A stretch of 62,774 bases of DNA from Methanobacterium sp. GTDB taxonomy: Archaea > Methanobacteriota > Methanobacteria > Methanobacteriales > Methanobacteriaceae. The DNA is taken from contig JAHRFX010000105.1 of the NCBI GenBank assembly GCA_019084405.1, positions 1 to 62,774 of the forward strand, in the 5' to 3' direction. This document shows positions 34,499 to 44,003 of the stretch, in pieces (within the stretch, counting starts at the first letter, position 1; every line of letters begins with the position of its first letter). The notes beneath the pieces are model-generated. The model had not been told where the DNA came from. It worked only from the letters and a program-made list of their open reading frames with translations, and searched no databases. The position numbers and the translations under genes were made by a program.

Positions 34499-35917
34499 TT
34501 AAGATTTTGGTAATTTTAAATTCTTTAGAAACTCTCTAAAATAGGATATAGTCCTACCTTTACCTTCAATCCGGGCATTTAGAAGTTCTCTTAAATGGAA
34601 TAAGGCAGTGTAAGTAGGTAATATGTAAATGGTTTCCACATCTTCATACAGGATTTTATCCAGTGCCTGGTCTATATTTTCATGTATATGGAAGTTTTCT
34701 GTGGATATCCCGGCATACTTGAATCTTAATGCCATATCATGGGGTCTTCGACCTGCAAAATGTATATTTTTTAGATTTTTAGCCTGAAGCACATTTTCTA
34801 TTTCTGCATCCCATATCCAGGAAACATCAGCACCATCGGCTGGATTATCATTTAATATCATTAACAAACTTTTTTTAGAATCATCCATGGCCAAAATCTT
34901 CAACACTTCTCCTAAACTAATAGGATTTTTTACCAGCACCACTTTAACATTTTTTTCATTAATTAAAAAATTTTCCATCCTTCCCAACTTATATTCAAAA
35001 CTCTCAATTCGTTGGGTAACCGTATCCAGATCCATGCCCATTTCCAGAGCCGCGGAAGTAGATGCGCAGCAGTTATAAGCATTGTAAACACCACCATATT
35101 TGAATTCAAAATCTTTCAAATTTTGGTCTGCATTTAAAACAAATCTGTAATTTTCTCCTTGATATTGTATATCCGTGATTTCATATTTCCTTTCTGGATT
35201 TTCAAACCCACACCGGGCACAACTATAGCCGCCTAACTGCCCATAATTAAAATAAGAATAATCTAAATGTTCATTACATCCCGGGCAGAAATTGGTTTCA
35301 ACCACATTTTGATTGCTATCGCAAAACTGGTTTTCTAAGACCCCATAAAAGATATTTTTCTTACCTAATTTTTTAAAGTTAGAAACAAGTGGATCATCTG
35401 CATTAAGTATCAGGGTGGTATGGAGTGGCTCCAGAGATTCATAAATATCCTGGAATGCTTTCTCTATTTCCCCATAACGATCTAATTGATCCCGGAAGAA
35501 GTTGGTTATAACCACGTAATCGGGTTTCAGGTCTCTTACCACTCTTTTAAAGGAACCTTCATCTACTTCAAAAATTCCCCAATCATAATCCTCTTTTAAA
35601 TCATTTATAAAAGCACTTACTAGTCCTTGAGGCATGTTAGCCCCTCTTAAGTTGGATAAAATCCGGGGATATTTCCCTTTGACTATATGGACTAAAAGGT
35701 TGTTGGTGGTGGTTTTACCATTAGTTCCAGTTATAAGCACCGTTTTCTTACAACGATGGTCAACTTCTTTTAATATATCCGGATAGATAGACATGGCTAC
35801 TTTACCTGGTAAGGCACCGGCACTACTTTTTAAAAAGATTTTAAGTATAAATGATATGGATCTTCCTGCAAAAATTGATAATTTAAATTTAAGTTTTTTT
35901 ATTTTAATCTTCCCCAC
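34499..35917 (-). CDS. MurT-like Mur ligase with zinc ribbon, pseudomurein cluster
   Basis: 472 residues. P-loop ITGTNGKTTTNNLLVH near residue 60, Mur central-domain motif VITNFFRDQLDRYGE, a four-Cys ribbon (CPGCNEH and CARCGFE) in the middle, and a C-terminal domain of the DUF1727 type. The ribbon in this position is typical of MurT. Predicted amide-forming ATPase partner of the GatD-like protein. The N-terminus is hydrophobic (KLSIFAGRSISFILKIF), suggesting membrane association. Confidence 0.9.
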   Translation of the reverse strand: MGKIKIKKLKFKLSIFAGRSISFILKIFLKSSAGALPGKVAMSIYPDILKEVDHRCKKTVLITGTNGKTTTNNLLVHIVKGKYPRILSNLRGANMPQGLVSAFINDLKEDYDWGIFEVDEGSFKRVVRDLKPDYVVITNFFRDQLDRYGEIEKAFQDIYESLEPLHTTLILNADDPLVSNFKKLGKKNIFYGVLENQFCDSNQNVVETNFCPGCNEHLDYSYFNYGQLGGYSCARCGFENPERKYEITDIQYQGENYRFVLNADQNLKDFEFKYGGVYNAYNCCASTSAALEMGMDLDTVTQRIESFEYKLGRMENFLINEKNVKVVLVKNPISLGEVLKILAMDDSKKSLLMILNDNPADGADVSWIWDAEIENVLQAKNLKNIHFAGRRPHDMALRFKYAGISTENFHIHENIDQALDKILYEDVETIYILPTYTALFHLRELLNARIEGKGRTISYFREFLKNLKLPKS

Positions 35918-36224
35918 CTCAAATTTCTAAAAAAGCCAGGAACTTTTTTTAGGAAATTTATAATATTTTAATTTTATAATTTAAAATTTCATAAGTTCAT
36001 AATCAGGATTAAAGGCAACCCTCTAAGTAAGAATATATCTTTAACTCCTAAAAAATCCCATTAACTTTGACTTTAGGGAATAAGTTTATTCTTCACATTG
36101 ATTTTAAGGGATATTTAATATATAAGGCTCCTGAATTTCAAATAAAATACAATAATGCCTTTTTAATAGGGCATAAATCCTGATACCTCATAATAAATTA
36201 TTTAAAAATTAAGTATGGAGTTTT
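35918..36224. other. Intergenic region, no gene seen
   Basis: About 300 AT-rich bases upstream of the MurT-like gene and downstream of the MBF1 gene. I see no reading frame or RNA signature. It should contain the promoter of the murT-gatD pair and the MBF1 terminator. Confidence 0.6.
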
Positions 36225-36683
36225 TTAATGTTTTTTAATACGGGCTATATCTCCAATAGTTGCCCCTTTCATGGTAGCCGATTTAAAATCTTCCCCACCG
36301 GCATCTTCTATTTTTTCTATAAGGGTAATTTTAAGGATTTTTTCCATTTTTCTGGCCAGTTTGATATCCGGGACCATTTTTCCACTTTCTAGCCTGTTAA
36401 TTACCGAAACTTTTTCATAGATTTTTTCACCTAAATCTTCACGTGACCAGCCTTTTTTCTCACGGGCTTCCCTTATTATGGTCTGATAGTCTTCTAAAAT
36501 ATCATAAATGGTTTCCCTTCTTGGAGGGGCCGTTTGGCGTGGGCGCGGTCTACTTGGTTTTGGCGGTTCTCTTTGAATTTTACCAAATTTAGAACAGTCA
36601 GTACAAACATTCATAACTGATCCATCTATTTTAGTTTTTATAGGTTGCTCTACAATCTTTTTCCCACAAATCTCGCATCTCAT
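36225..36683 (-). CDS. mbf1: Archaeal multiprotein bridging factor 1 (MBF1)
   Basis: 152 residues. N-terminal zinc ribbon (CEICGKKI and CTDCSKFG), a Pro/Arg-rich linker, and a C-terminal Cro/XRE helix-turn-helix (IIREAREKKGWSREDLG, EKVSVINRLESGKMVPD). This is the domain order of archaeal MBF1, which binds the ribosome and possibly the transcription machinery. Divergent from the PAN gene. Confidence 0.93.
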   Translation of the reverse strand: MRCEICGKKIVEQPIKTKIDGSVMNVCTDCSKFGKIQREPPKPSRPRPRQTAPPRRETIYDILEDYQTIIREAREKKGWSREDLGEKIYEKVSVINRLESGKMVPDIKLARKMEKILKITLIEKIEDAGGEDFKSATMKGATIGDIARIKKH

Positions 36684-36978
36684 GTAAAATCCCTTTGTTT
36701 TTTTAATTATATATCATTTATTGGATTTTTAATTCAAGTTATTAAATTAGATTGCAGTTTTTTTAATTATTAATTATTTGGCTTAAATATGAGATGATAT
36801 TTATATTTTCCTTTTCTTAAAGGATATTAATTATATTATGCAATAAATCATTTAATTGAGATTTTTTATTTTCAGTCTTTACTTAAAAAAAGGATATAAT
36901 TTAATTTGACCTCAATCTTTAAATATTAATAAAACAAAGATAGTATTATTAAAATTTATATAGGAGTGTTCTCGAACT

Positions 36979-38211
36979 ATGGAAAATTCCTCCCAAACTA
37001 TTTTGAAGAAAATTGAAGACCTTAAAAAAGAAATAAGATTACTTAAAGAAGAAAACACTAAAACTAAAAGGAATCTGATGTGGAAAGTCAGAAAACTGGA
37101 AAAAGACAAAGTTTTAATTGAAAATGAAAAAATCCGGCTTGATAGGGAAGTTAAATCCTTAAGGGGAGAAGTGGAACGATTTAGATCCCCTCCATTAGTG
37201 ATTGCTACCATTACTGAAGTTTTAGATGAACACCGTATTGCGGTTAAAAGCAGTACCGGACCTCATTTTGTAATTAACTATTCAAGATTCTTAGATGAAA
37301 AATTGTTGGAACCTGGTGCAAGGGTGGCCCTGAATCAACAGTCATTCAGTATTGTTGATGTATTACCATCTGAAAAGGATCCGGTGGTTACCGGGATGGA
37401 AGTTGAAGAAAAACCAGATGTTTCTTATGAACAAATTGGTGGTTTAGCAGAGCAGGTAGTGGAAGTAAAAGAAACAGTGGAATTACCACTGAAAAAACCA
37501 GAGCTCTTTAAAAAGATAGGTATTGAACCACCTAAAGGTGTTCTTTTATATGGCCCTCCAGGTACTGGTAAGACTTTGCTGGCTAAAGCAGTGGCTCATG
37601 AGACCAATGCTACCTTTATTAAAATCGTTGCTTCTGAATTTGTAAGGAAATATATTGGAGAAGGAGCCCGACTGGTTAGAGGTGTATTTGAACTGGCCAA
37701 GGAGAAATCACCCAGTATAATCTTTATTGATGAAATTGACGCGGTGGCTGCCAAAAGATTAAAAAGCTCCACCAGCGGTGATAGGGAAGTACAAAGGACT
37801 CTAATGCAATTACTGGCTGAACTGGATGGTTTTGAAGCACGGGGAGATGTGGGGATAGTGGCCGCAACCAACAGACCGGATATTCTGGATCCCGCTCTTT
37901 TAAGACCAGGACGTTTTGACCGATTCATTGAGGTCCCCATACCTAATGACATATCAAGAAAAGAAATTTTAAGAATACACACCAAAAACATGGCCTTAGC
38001 TGAAGAAGTGGATATTGAACTTCTATCCAGCCTGACTGAAGGTGCATCTGGTGCGGATCTTAAAGCCATTGGTACAGAGGCAGGTATGTTTGCCATTAGG
38101 GATGAAAGAGAAGAAGTTACTATGAATGACTTTCTAGACGCCGTTGATAAAATAATGGGTGTTGAAGCCGAAGAAGAGTACAAAAAAGAAGCAGGAGTAA
38201 TGTTTGGTTAA
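36979..38211 (+). CDS. pan: Proteasome-activating nucleotidase (PAN)
   Basis: Hexameric AAA+ unfoldase that feeds proteins into the 20S proteasome. 410 residues. N-terminal coiled coil (residues 5-70), OB domain (about 75-140), Walker A GPPGTGKT, Walker B IIFIDEIDA, and sensor/Arg-finger region LRPGRFDRFIE. The C-terminus ends VMFG, so the HbYX docking tail appears as hydrophobic-Phe-Gly instead of hydrophobic-Tyr-X. Divergent from MBF1, followed by the C/D guide RNA. Confidence 0.96.
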   Translation: MENSSQTILKKIEDLKKEIRLLKEENTKTKRNLMWKVRKLEKDKVLIENEKIRLDREVKSLRGEVERFRSPPLVIATITEVLDEHRIAVKSSTGPHFVINYSRFLDEKLLEPGARVALNQQSFSIVDVLPSEKDPVVTGMEVEEKPDVSYEQIGGLAEQVVEVKETVELPLKKPELFKKIGIEPPKGVLLYGPPGTGKTLLAKAVAHETNATFIKIVASEFVRKYIGEGARLVRGVFELAKEKSPSIIFIDEIDAVAAKRLKSSTSGDREVQRTLMQLLAELDGFEARGDVGIVAATNRPDILDPALLRPGRFDRFIEVPIPNDISRKEILRIHTKNMALAEEVDIELLSSLTEGASGADLKAIGTEAGMFAIRDEREEVTMNDFLDAVDKIMGVEAEEEYKKEAGVMFG

Positions 38212-38240
38212 ATCTGCTTTCTATTCTCTTTTTTTAATAT

Positions 38241-38304
38241 GTTGGCCAGTGATGAACCCTATGAGCTCTGATTAGTGATGAATGATGGGCGATCTGAGGC
38301 TAAC
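38241..38304 (+). ncRNA. C/D box guide sRNA
   Basis: All elements of an archaeal C/D RNA are present in order and with canonical spacing: C box GTGATGA 38249-38255, 12-nt guide 38256-38267, D' box CTGA 38268-38271, 3-nt linker, C' box GTGATGA 38275-38281, 12-nt guide 38282-38293, D box CTGA 38294-38297. The ends GTTGGCC (38241-38247) and GGCTAAC (38298-38304) form a 7-bp stem with one G-U. Predicted targets are RNA containing 5'-AGCUCAUAGGGU-3' (D') and 5'-AUCGCCCAUCAU-3' (D), with 2'-O-methylation at the fifth base, C in both. It lies 29 nt past the PAN stop. Confidence 0.88.
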
Positions 38305-38397
38305 TCTTAAATTTAGGATTTTTAATTATTTTTATTGATATAAAATTCAAATTTTTTTTATTAAGCTTATTTTAATTTTGGTGGGGGTAATCAATTT

Positions 38398-39132
38398 TTA
38401 AACTTCAAAGAGATCCCCTAATACTCTTTTTTTATCAGTCTTAACCAGAGTTGGAATTTTACCCAGGGTTCCGGCAGATTCCCCCACAATAACCAGTACT
38501 CCCTGCAGGTATTCTTTAAAATCATCAGCCCTTTCCAGACTATTTTGGACTGCATCATGGTCCAATTCACCATTTGCCTCATTAGCAATACTACTAGCAA
38601 GTGCATCAGCAACACTGGCTTGTCTGGCAAATACAGTAACCGAATCAGACCTCCCAAAGCTAATGGAGTGACCTATTGTCCCGGATGAAGTGCAGATGCC
38701 CTGAGCTCTACCGGCCTTAATTTCAAACCCGATTTTACCTGAAAGGGAGGAATTACCTGCATAAAGTCCAGAAACTATTTTTTTATTCGTTTTAAGGGCA
38801 ATATCTCCTCCATTATCGATTATGCTATATTTAGAACCTTTTTTCAACAGTAAACTTAAGGATAATTCTGCTATTGTTCCTGCCACCGCGGCCATAGGCC
38901 CTACTTCTCCTTTTCTACTGGCCCTATCCATCATTTTGACAATTAATGGGGCTTTTTTTAAACTATCATCCCGGGGGACGGGTTCTAGTGAGTTTTTAAA
39001 ATCTGGATTTCTTTTGATATAACTAATCAATTTCAGGCGCTCATTTATTATGAAACTGGAAATATCTATGTTTTCCAGGTCGGAACTGAAATTTATGCGG
39101 GTTTGGTCAATTTCAATTTTTTTACAAAACAT
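38398..39132 (-). CDS. UPF0280 family protein, ApbE-like fold
   Basis: 244 residues. The stretch KGEVGPMAAVAGTIAELS and IDNGGDIAL near the middle, then GICTSSGTIGHSISFG and VADALASSIAN, are the UPF0280 signature, distantly related to the ApbE flavin transferase. Function unknown. Cytoplasmic, no signal peptide. It is convergent with PAN, with the guide RNA between them. Confidence 0.85.
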   Translation of the reverse strand: MFCKKIEIDQTRINFSSDLENIDISSFIINERLKLISYIKRNPDFKNSLEPVPRDDSLKKAPLIVKMMDRASRKGEVGPMAAVAGTIAELSLSLLLKKGSKYSIIDNGGDIALKTNKKIVSGLYAGNSSLSGKIGFEIKAGRAQGICTSSGTIGHSISFGRSDSVTVFARQASVADALASSIANEANGELDHDAVQNSLERADDFKEYLQGVLVIVGESAGTLGKIPTLVKTDKKRVLGDLFEV

Positions 39133-39233
39133 CAGACATATTTTAGGGTCTTCTTTTAAAATAAATTAACCTCTCATCCTGAGGAATATCCATAAAAAAT
39201 ATTTAAGGTGATAATGATAGTATTGATGATAAA

Positions 39234-39896
39234 ATGTTCGAAACAAATAGAAATTCATATCAAGATGGGGAAAAAGTCATATTAAGAACCAGGCCCCGTA
39301 TTTTCATTCACAGCAAATCTGCTCTTATTAAAATACTCTTTATTGGTCTACTTTTTTATTCCTTCAACTCCATCATTTCCTTTACAGTTACTATCCAGAG
39401 TTCTCTCATTGAATTTGTACAGATACCCCTGGTGCAGGGAGTAAGTATCGCTATTCTACTTTTAATTTTAGTTTTAATATTATGGGCGGTCTGGGACTTA
39501 TTATCCTGGAAATTCACGGAATATTTACTTACCAATCAGAGAATTATCGTTCAAAAAGGCATGATAAATAAAAAGAGATCATATATCCGTTATAACAAAG
39601 TCCAGGATGTGGTAATTTATCAAAATTTACTGGAGAGGATTTTTGCTTCAGGAGATATTGAAATATTCAGTGGTCATGAAAATACCAGTATCATACTGGA
39701 GAATATCCCTCAACCTTACCATTTAGAAGATAAAATTAACCGGATGATAGATCAAAATTTATCCTATACTCAAATGGCCAGAGAAATCCAAAAAGAGATG
39801 GAAGGGGAGACAAATGGAAAAATTAATACTCAGAATACCCCTCGCCGGGGTAAAAAACCTATAATGGAAAACCATGCCCGGAAATTTAAAAGATAA
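39234..39896 (+). CDS. PH-domain (bPH2/DUF304) membrane protein
   Basis: 220 residues. Two transmembrane segments (about 30-50 and 65-90) are followed by the domain EYLLTNQRIIVQKGMI and YNKVQDVVIYQNLLERIFASGDIEI, a bacterial PH-like fold of the YdbS type. The C-terminal 40 residues are basic and probably cytoplasmic. Role unknown, envelope-related by family. Starts after GGTGATAATG with AAGGTGA upstream. Confidence 0.8.
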   Translation: MFETNRNSYQDGEKVILRTRPRIFIHSKSALIKILFIGLLFYSFNSIISFTVTIQSSLIEFVQIPLVQGVSIAILLLILVLILWAVWDLLSWKFTEYLLTNQRIIVQKGMINKKRSYIRYNKVQDVVIYQNLLERIFASGDIEIFSGHENTSIILENIPQPYHLEDKINRMIDQNLSYTQMAREIQKEMEGETNGKINTQNTPRRGKKPIMENHARKFKR

Positions 39897-40050
39897 TTTT
39901 TTATAGGATAGAGGTTAATAAATTCTAAGACTATTTAAATTTGATAAATGCAACTCTTTTGGATATGTAATTTTTAAGTTATTTAGAAAGTTTTTGTATC
40001 CTGTAATTAGGCTATAATTTTTAATTTGAATTCATATATAAGGAGATAAT

Positions 40051-41235
40051 ATGGTAGATTATGATGTATTGGTAATTGGGGCAGGGCCGGTAGGATCTAC
40101 CTTTGCTTTTCGTATGGCCCAAGAGGGGTATAAGGTGGGGGTCCTGGAAAAGAAGAAAAAGATAGGGGTTCCCCTTCAATGTGCCGGACTATTAAGTGCA
40201 AAAATTAGAGAAATAAATGACCTGCCGGATGAATTTATAATTAATAAGGTGCGGGGGGCTTACCTCCATTCTCCTTCTGATCATGTGATAAAGGTTTCTA
40301 AAAAGGAAACTCAGGCTTATGTAATTGATCGGGTGGAGTATGATAAATATCTTTCCCAAAAAGCCCAGGATGCCGGGGCTGAGATTTTACTTCAGCATAA
40401 AGTTTCAAATGTGGATACATCTTCTTCCAAAGTTAAAATGGCTAATACGGGACAGAAAGTACTCCAATCAAAAATACTTGCAGGATGTGGAGGCCATTGT
40501 TCGGTAGTTTCCTCTGCCATGAATAACTCCTATAATTCTGTGGATGCGGCCCAGTTTCTTATTGAGATGAAAAGTAATCCCCTGGAAACAGATTTTGTGG
40601 ATGTTTATGTGGATGAACATATTTCCCCTGGATTTATATGGTCCATTCCTTTATCCCCTCACCTATCTCGCCTGGGACTTTTCGGGCACCATGATTATAA
40701 AAAACTAAATCATATATTAAAGAATTTCATAAATTCCAATGATAAATTCCAGGGAGCTAAAGTCATAAGTAAGTATCATGGAAAAATACCAGTATTTGAT
40801 TTGAATAAAAAAATCGTTGAAAACCGGGCCATTATTTTAGGGGATGCTGCTTCTCAGGTTAAACCAACCACTGGTGGAGGCCTTTTAATTGGATTTGAAT
40901 GTGCTAAATTTGCGGCAGAAGCTGCCATAAAATCCCTGGAAAGTGATGATCCTGAATTATTAAAGGATTATGAAACCAGCTATAAGAACAAATTCTTAAA
41001 AGAGCTTAAAAACCAGTTGCAGGTGCAAAAGACTTTCCAGGAACTTAAAAATCAGGAATTAGATAACATGTTCCTGAAGTTAAAAGAAAAAGGTGCTGAA
41101 GATTTGATATCCTCTTATGGTGATATGGATTCTCAATCCCTCCTGGTAAAAGAAATGATAAAAAGGAGGATATTATTTTCTGTACTCCCTCAGCTGTTAT
41201 ATAGGAGGATGTCCCGTTTATGGAACTTTTTTTAA
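40051..41235 (+). CDS. Geranylgeranyl reductase family flavoprotein
   Basis: 394 residues. N-terminal FAD-binding VIGAGPVGSTFAFRM, PLQCAGLLS shortly after it, and GDAASQVKPTTGGGL in the second FAD-binding site. Family members reduce the isoprenoid chains of archaeal ether lipids (digeranylgeranylglycerophospholipid reductase) or of quinone-like side chains; lipid saturation is the likeliest role. Start has AAGGAGA upstream. Its end overlaps the trmG10 start by 16 nt, so the two are co-transcribed. Confidence 0.85.
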   Translation: MVDYDVLVIGAGPVGSTFAFRMAQEGYKVGVLEKKKKIGVPLQCAGLLSAKIREINDLPDEFIINKVRGAYLHSPSDHVIKVSKKETQAYVIDRVEYDKYLSQKAQDAGAEILLQHKVSNVDTSSSKVKMANTGQKVLQSKILAGCGGHCSVVSSAMNNSYNSVDAAQFLIEMKSNPLETDFVDVYVDEHISPGFIWSIPLSPHLSRLGLFGHHDYKKLNHILKNFINSNDKFQGAKVISKYHGKIPVFDLNKKIVENRAIILGDAASQVKPTTGGGLLIGFECAKFAAEAAIKSLESDDPELLKDYETSYKNKFLKELKNQLQVQKTFQELKNQELDNMFLKLKEKGAEDLISSYGDMDSQSLLVKEMIKRRILFSVLPQLLYRRMSRLWNFF

Positions 41236-42245
41236 TATTATCCCGTGAAAATGATACCTTACCCCTGGCTGAACTGGAGGCAGTTCTTAATGCTGAAAAA
41301 ATTGATTATAATCTGGAAATAGTTGAACCGGGAATTATCAAACTTAAAACCCCTGAAGATATTTCTATCCTGCTGGGTAAAAGAATGGGATATGCCCACG
41401 AGATTTCCCATTTTATTACAGAATCTAATCCGCATAAAATTCCTGAGGCCTTTTCTAAAATAAAATGGGAGGATATTCTGGGGCCTGATTTTGCAATCAG
41501 GGTTAAACAAATAGGATGTACCGAAGATATTGATTGTCAGGAAATGGAAAAAGAACTGGGAAATATTGTAAAGAAGATGGTGGGGGATAAAAGTAAGGTA
41601 AAACTTGAAAAACCTTCTACCTTTATCCGGGTCCTTATAACTAATTCCTTAGCCCTTATTGGAGTCAAGAAAGTAAAAATTGATAAAAAACACTTTTTTG
41701 ATCTTAAACCTCATAAAAGACCATTTTTCTACCCGGGATCCATGAGTCCTAAATTAGCCCGATGCATGGTGAATTTATCCCAAATAATTCCCGGGGATTT
41801 ACTTATGGATCCTTTTTGTGGAACCGGGGGGATATTGATTGAGGCCGGTATTATTGGGGCCCGTCTTATTGGAACTGATATTGACGAGAAAATGGTGCAG
41901 GGCACTGAAAAAAATCTGAAATACTATGGAATAAAAGATTTCAAGGTTTTAAAATCCGATGCCAGACATGTAAAATTGGATGAGAAAGTAAAAGCAGTGG
42001 TAACAGATCCACCTTATGGCATATCTGCTTCTACAGCCGGTGAAGATAGTGGGAAGATCTACAGGGAGTTTTTAGAATCTGTAAGTGATCAAATGCTGGA
42101 AGATGGCCGAATATGTATAGCCACTCCACACTACGTGGACTTAAATGACTTATTAAACGACACTCCCTTAAAATTAATGGAGCGGCATGAGATTAGAATG
42201 CATAAAAGTCTAACACGTGTCATTTCTGTCCTGGTAAAAGAATAG
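41220..42245 (+). CDS. trmG10: tRNA (guanine-10-N2) methyltransferase, THUMP type
   Basis: 341 residues. N-terminal ferredoxin-like/THUMP region (about 1-160) and a C-terminal Rossmann methyltransferase with DPFCGTGGILIEAG (motif I), IGTDIDEKMV and the catalytic TDPPYG. This order is that of archaeal Trm-G10, which makes N2-dimethylguanosine at position 10. Start overlaps the flavoprotein gene, with GGAGGATG as ribosome site. Confidence 0.92.
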   Translation: MELFLILSRENDTLPLAELEAVLNAEKIDYNLEIVEPGIIKLKTPEDISILLGKRMGYAHEISHFITESNPHKIPEAFSKIKWEDILGPDFAIRVKQIGCTEDIDCQEMEKELGNIVKKMVGDKSKVKLEKPSTFIRVLITNSLALIGVKKVKIDKKHFFDLKPHKRPFFYPGSMSPKLARCMVNLSQIIPGDLLMDPFCGTGGILIEAGIIGARLIGTDIDEKMVQGTEKNLKYYGIKDFKVLKSDARHVKLDEKVKAVVTDPPYGISASTAGEDSGKIYREFLESVSDQMLEDGRICIATPHYVDLNDLLNDTPLKLMERHEIRMHKSLTRVISVLVKE

Positions 42246-42413
42246 ATTTCATCAGCTACTGCAATGGTTTATATCTTCAATTTTTATATATGGTTGAGTA
42301 CCAATATATCCATATAAATTTTTAAATTCATTATTTAATGTTTTATCTCTATAATTATGCAGGAAATCAATTATAGATGATTCTAATATAAAAAAATAAA
42401 CAGGGGATTTAAA

Positions 42414-43925
42414 TTGGAAATCAGAGTTTTAGATACCACATTAAGAGACGGAGAACAGACTCCTGGAGTTTCTTTAACTCCCGATGAGAAATTAAGAATA
42501 GCATTAAGATTAGATGCATTGGGAGTGGACATTATTGAAGCAGGATCTGCTATTACCTCCGCTGGTGAAAGGGAAGGTATAAAAAAAATAACCAGCGAAG
42601 GCCTTTCTACTGAAATCTGCAGCTTTGCCCGGGCAGTAAAAGTTGATGTAGACGCGGCCTTAGAATGCGGGGTGGACAGTGTGCATCTGGTGGTACCCAC
42701 CTCTGATCTACATCTGGAACATAAACTACGAAAAAGCAGGGAAGAAGTTTTACTACAGGCGGTGGACTGCACCGAATATGCCGTGGACCATGGTCTGCTG
42801 GTGGAATTATCGGCAGAAGACTCCACTAGAAGTGACATGGAGTTTTTAAAAGAAGTATTCCGGCAGGGTATCCAGGCGGGAGCCAAAAGGATATGTGCCT
42901 GTGACACAGTGGGTATGCTAACCCCGGATAAATCATTCGAATTTTATGGGGAGTTAAGTAAACTAAAGGCACCTTTAAGTGTGCACTGCCACAATGATTT
43001 TGGTCTGGCCGTTGCTAATTCTCTCTCAGGGCTAAAAGCAGGTGCCACCGAAGTACATGCCACCATAAATGGAATTGGTGAAAGGGCAGGTAATGCTGCT
43101 TTAGAAGAAATAATTGTAGCATTGTACTCTTTATATGATATCAAAACTAATGTGAATATTCAGATGCTATATGAGACCTCTAAAATGGTGGCCCGGATGA
43201 CTGGAGTTTATCTGCAGCCTAACAAGGCCATAGTAGGAGAAAATGCATTTGCCCACGAATCAGGCATACATGCCGATGGAGTTATAAAAAAAGCAGAGAC
43301 TTATGAACCTATTACTCCGGAACTGGTGGGTCACCAGCGCAGATTTGTTATGGGAAAACACATCGGCACTAGTTTACTAAAAAAACGACTCCAAGAATTG
43401 GGATTAAAGGTGGATGAGAATCAACTAATGCAGATATTCAACCGGGTGAAATCACTGGGAGATATGGGTAAATGCGTTACTGATGTGGATTTACAGGCCA
43501 TAAGTGAGGATGTTTTAGGAATAATAGCGGAGAAAATGGTGGAACTAGAAGAGGTGACCATTGTATCTGGAAATAAAGTAATTCCCACGGCTTCAGTTAA
43601 ACTAAAAATAGATAATAATGAAATATTAGAAGCTGGAGTTGGTATAGGGCCGGTAGATGCTGCTATTGTAGCCATCAAAAAGAGTATAGCAGACTTTGCA
43701 GATGTAACCCTGGAGGAATATCACGTGGATGCTATAACTGGAGGTACAGATGCTTTAATTGACGTGGTGGTTAAACTACGTTATGAAAATGAAGTGGTTT
43801 CTGCCCGCAGTACCCAACCGGATATTATCATGGCCAGTGTGGAAGCATTTTTAAGTGGTGTTAATCGATTATTAGGTGATAAAATAAAGGACGGGTCCCT
43901 GAAAAAGATTTCTGATGAAAAATAA
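42414..43925 (+). CDS. leuA: 2-isopropylmalate synthase / (R)-citramalate synthase
   Basis: 503 residues with an N-terminal HMG-CoA-lyase-like barrel (LDTTLRDGEQTPGV, SVHCHNDFGLAVANS, NGIGERAGNAALEE) and a C-terminal LeuA-type allosteric domain (residues 385-495). Condenses acetyl-CoA with 2-oxoisovalerate or pyruvate, in leucine or isoleucine synthesis; the two cannot be separated by eye. TTG start at 42414 with AGGGG 7 nt upstream. AT-rich gap before it serves as promoter region. Confidence 0.9.
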   Translation: MEIRVLDTTLRDGEQTPGVSLTPDEKLRIALRLDALGVDIIEAGSAITSAGEREGIKKITSEGLSTEICSFARAVKVDVDAALECGVDSVHLVVPTSDLHLEHKLRKSREEVLLQAVDCTEYAVDHGLLVELSAEDSTRSDMEFLKEVFRQGIQAGAKRICACDTVGMLTPDKSFEFYGELSKLKAPLSVHCHNDFGLAVANSLSGLKAGATEVHATINGIGERAGNAALEEIIVALYSLYDIKTNVNIQMLYETSKMVARMTGVYLQPNKAIVGENAFAHESGIHADGVIKKAETYEPITPELVGHQRRFVMGKHIGTSLLKKRLQELGLKVDENQLMQIFNRVKSLGDMGKCVTDVDLQAISEDVLGIIAEKMVELEEVTIVSGNKVIPTASVKLKIDNNEILEAGVGIGPVDAAIVAIKKSIADFADVTLEEYHVDAITGGTDALIDVVVKLRYENEVVSARSTQPDIIMASVEAFLSGVNRLLGDKIKDGSLKKISDEK

Positions 43926-44003
43926 TAGTGGTTCAATCAACCATTTTTTTTATTAATAATCATCGCTTAATTTTATTTTAACATTTTCTTTAAGAGAGAT
44001 TTT

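Noticed and set aside
37596..38183. Long open frame antisense to PAN
   Set aside because: Ser-rich, low-complexity translation arising opposite a strongly coding gene; no ribosome site.
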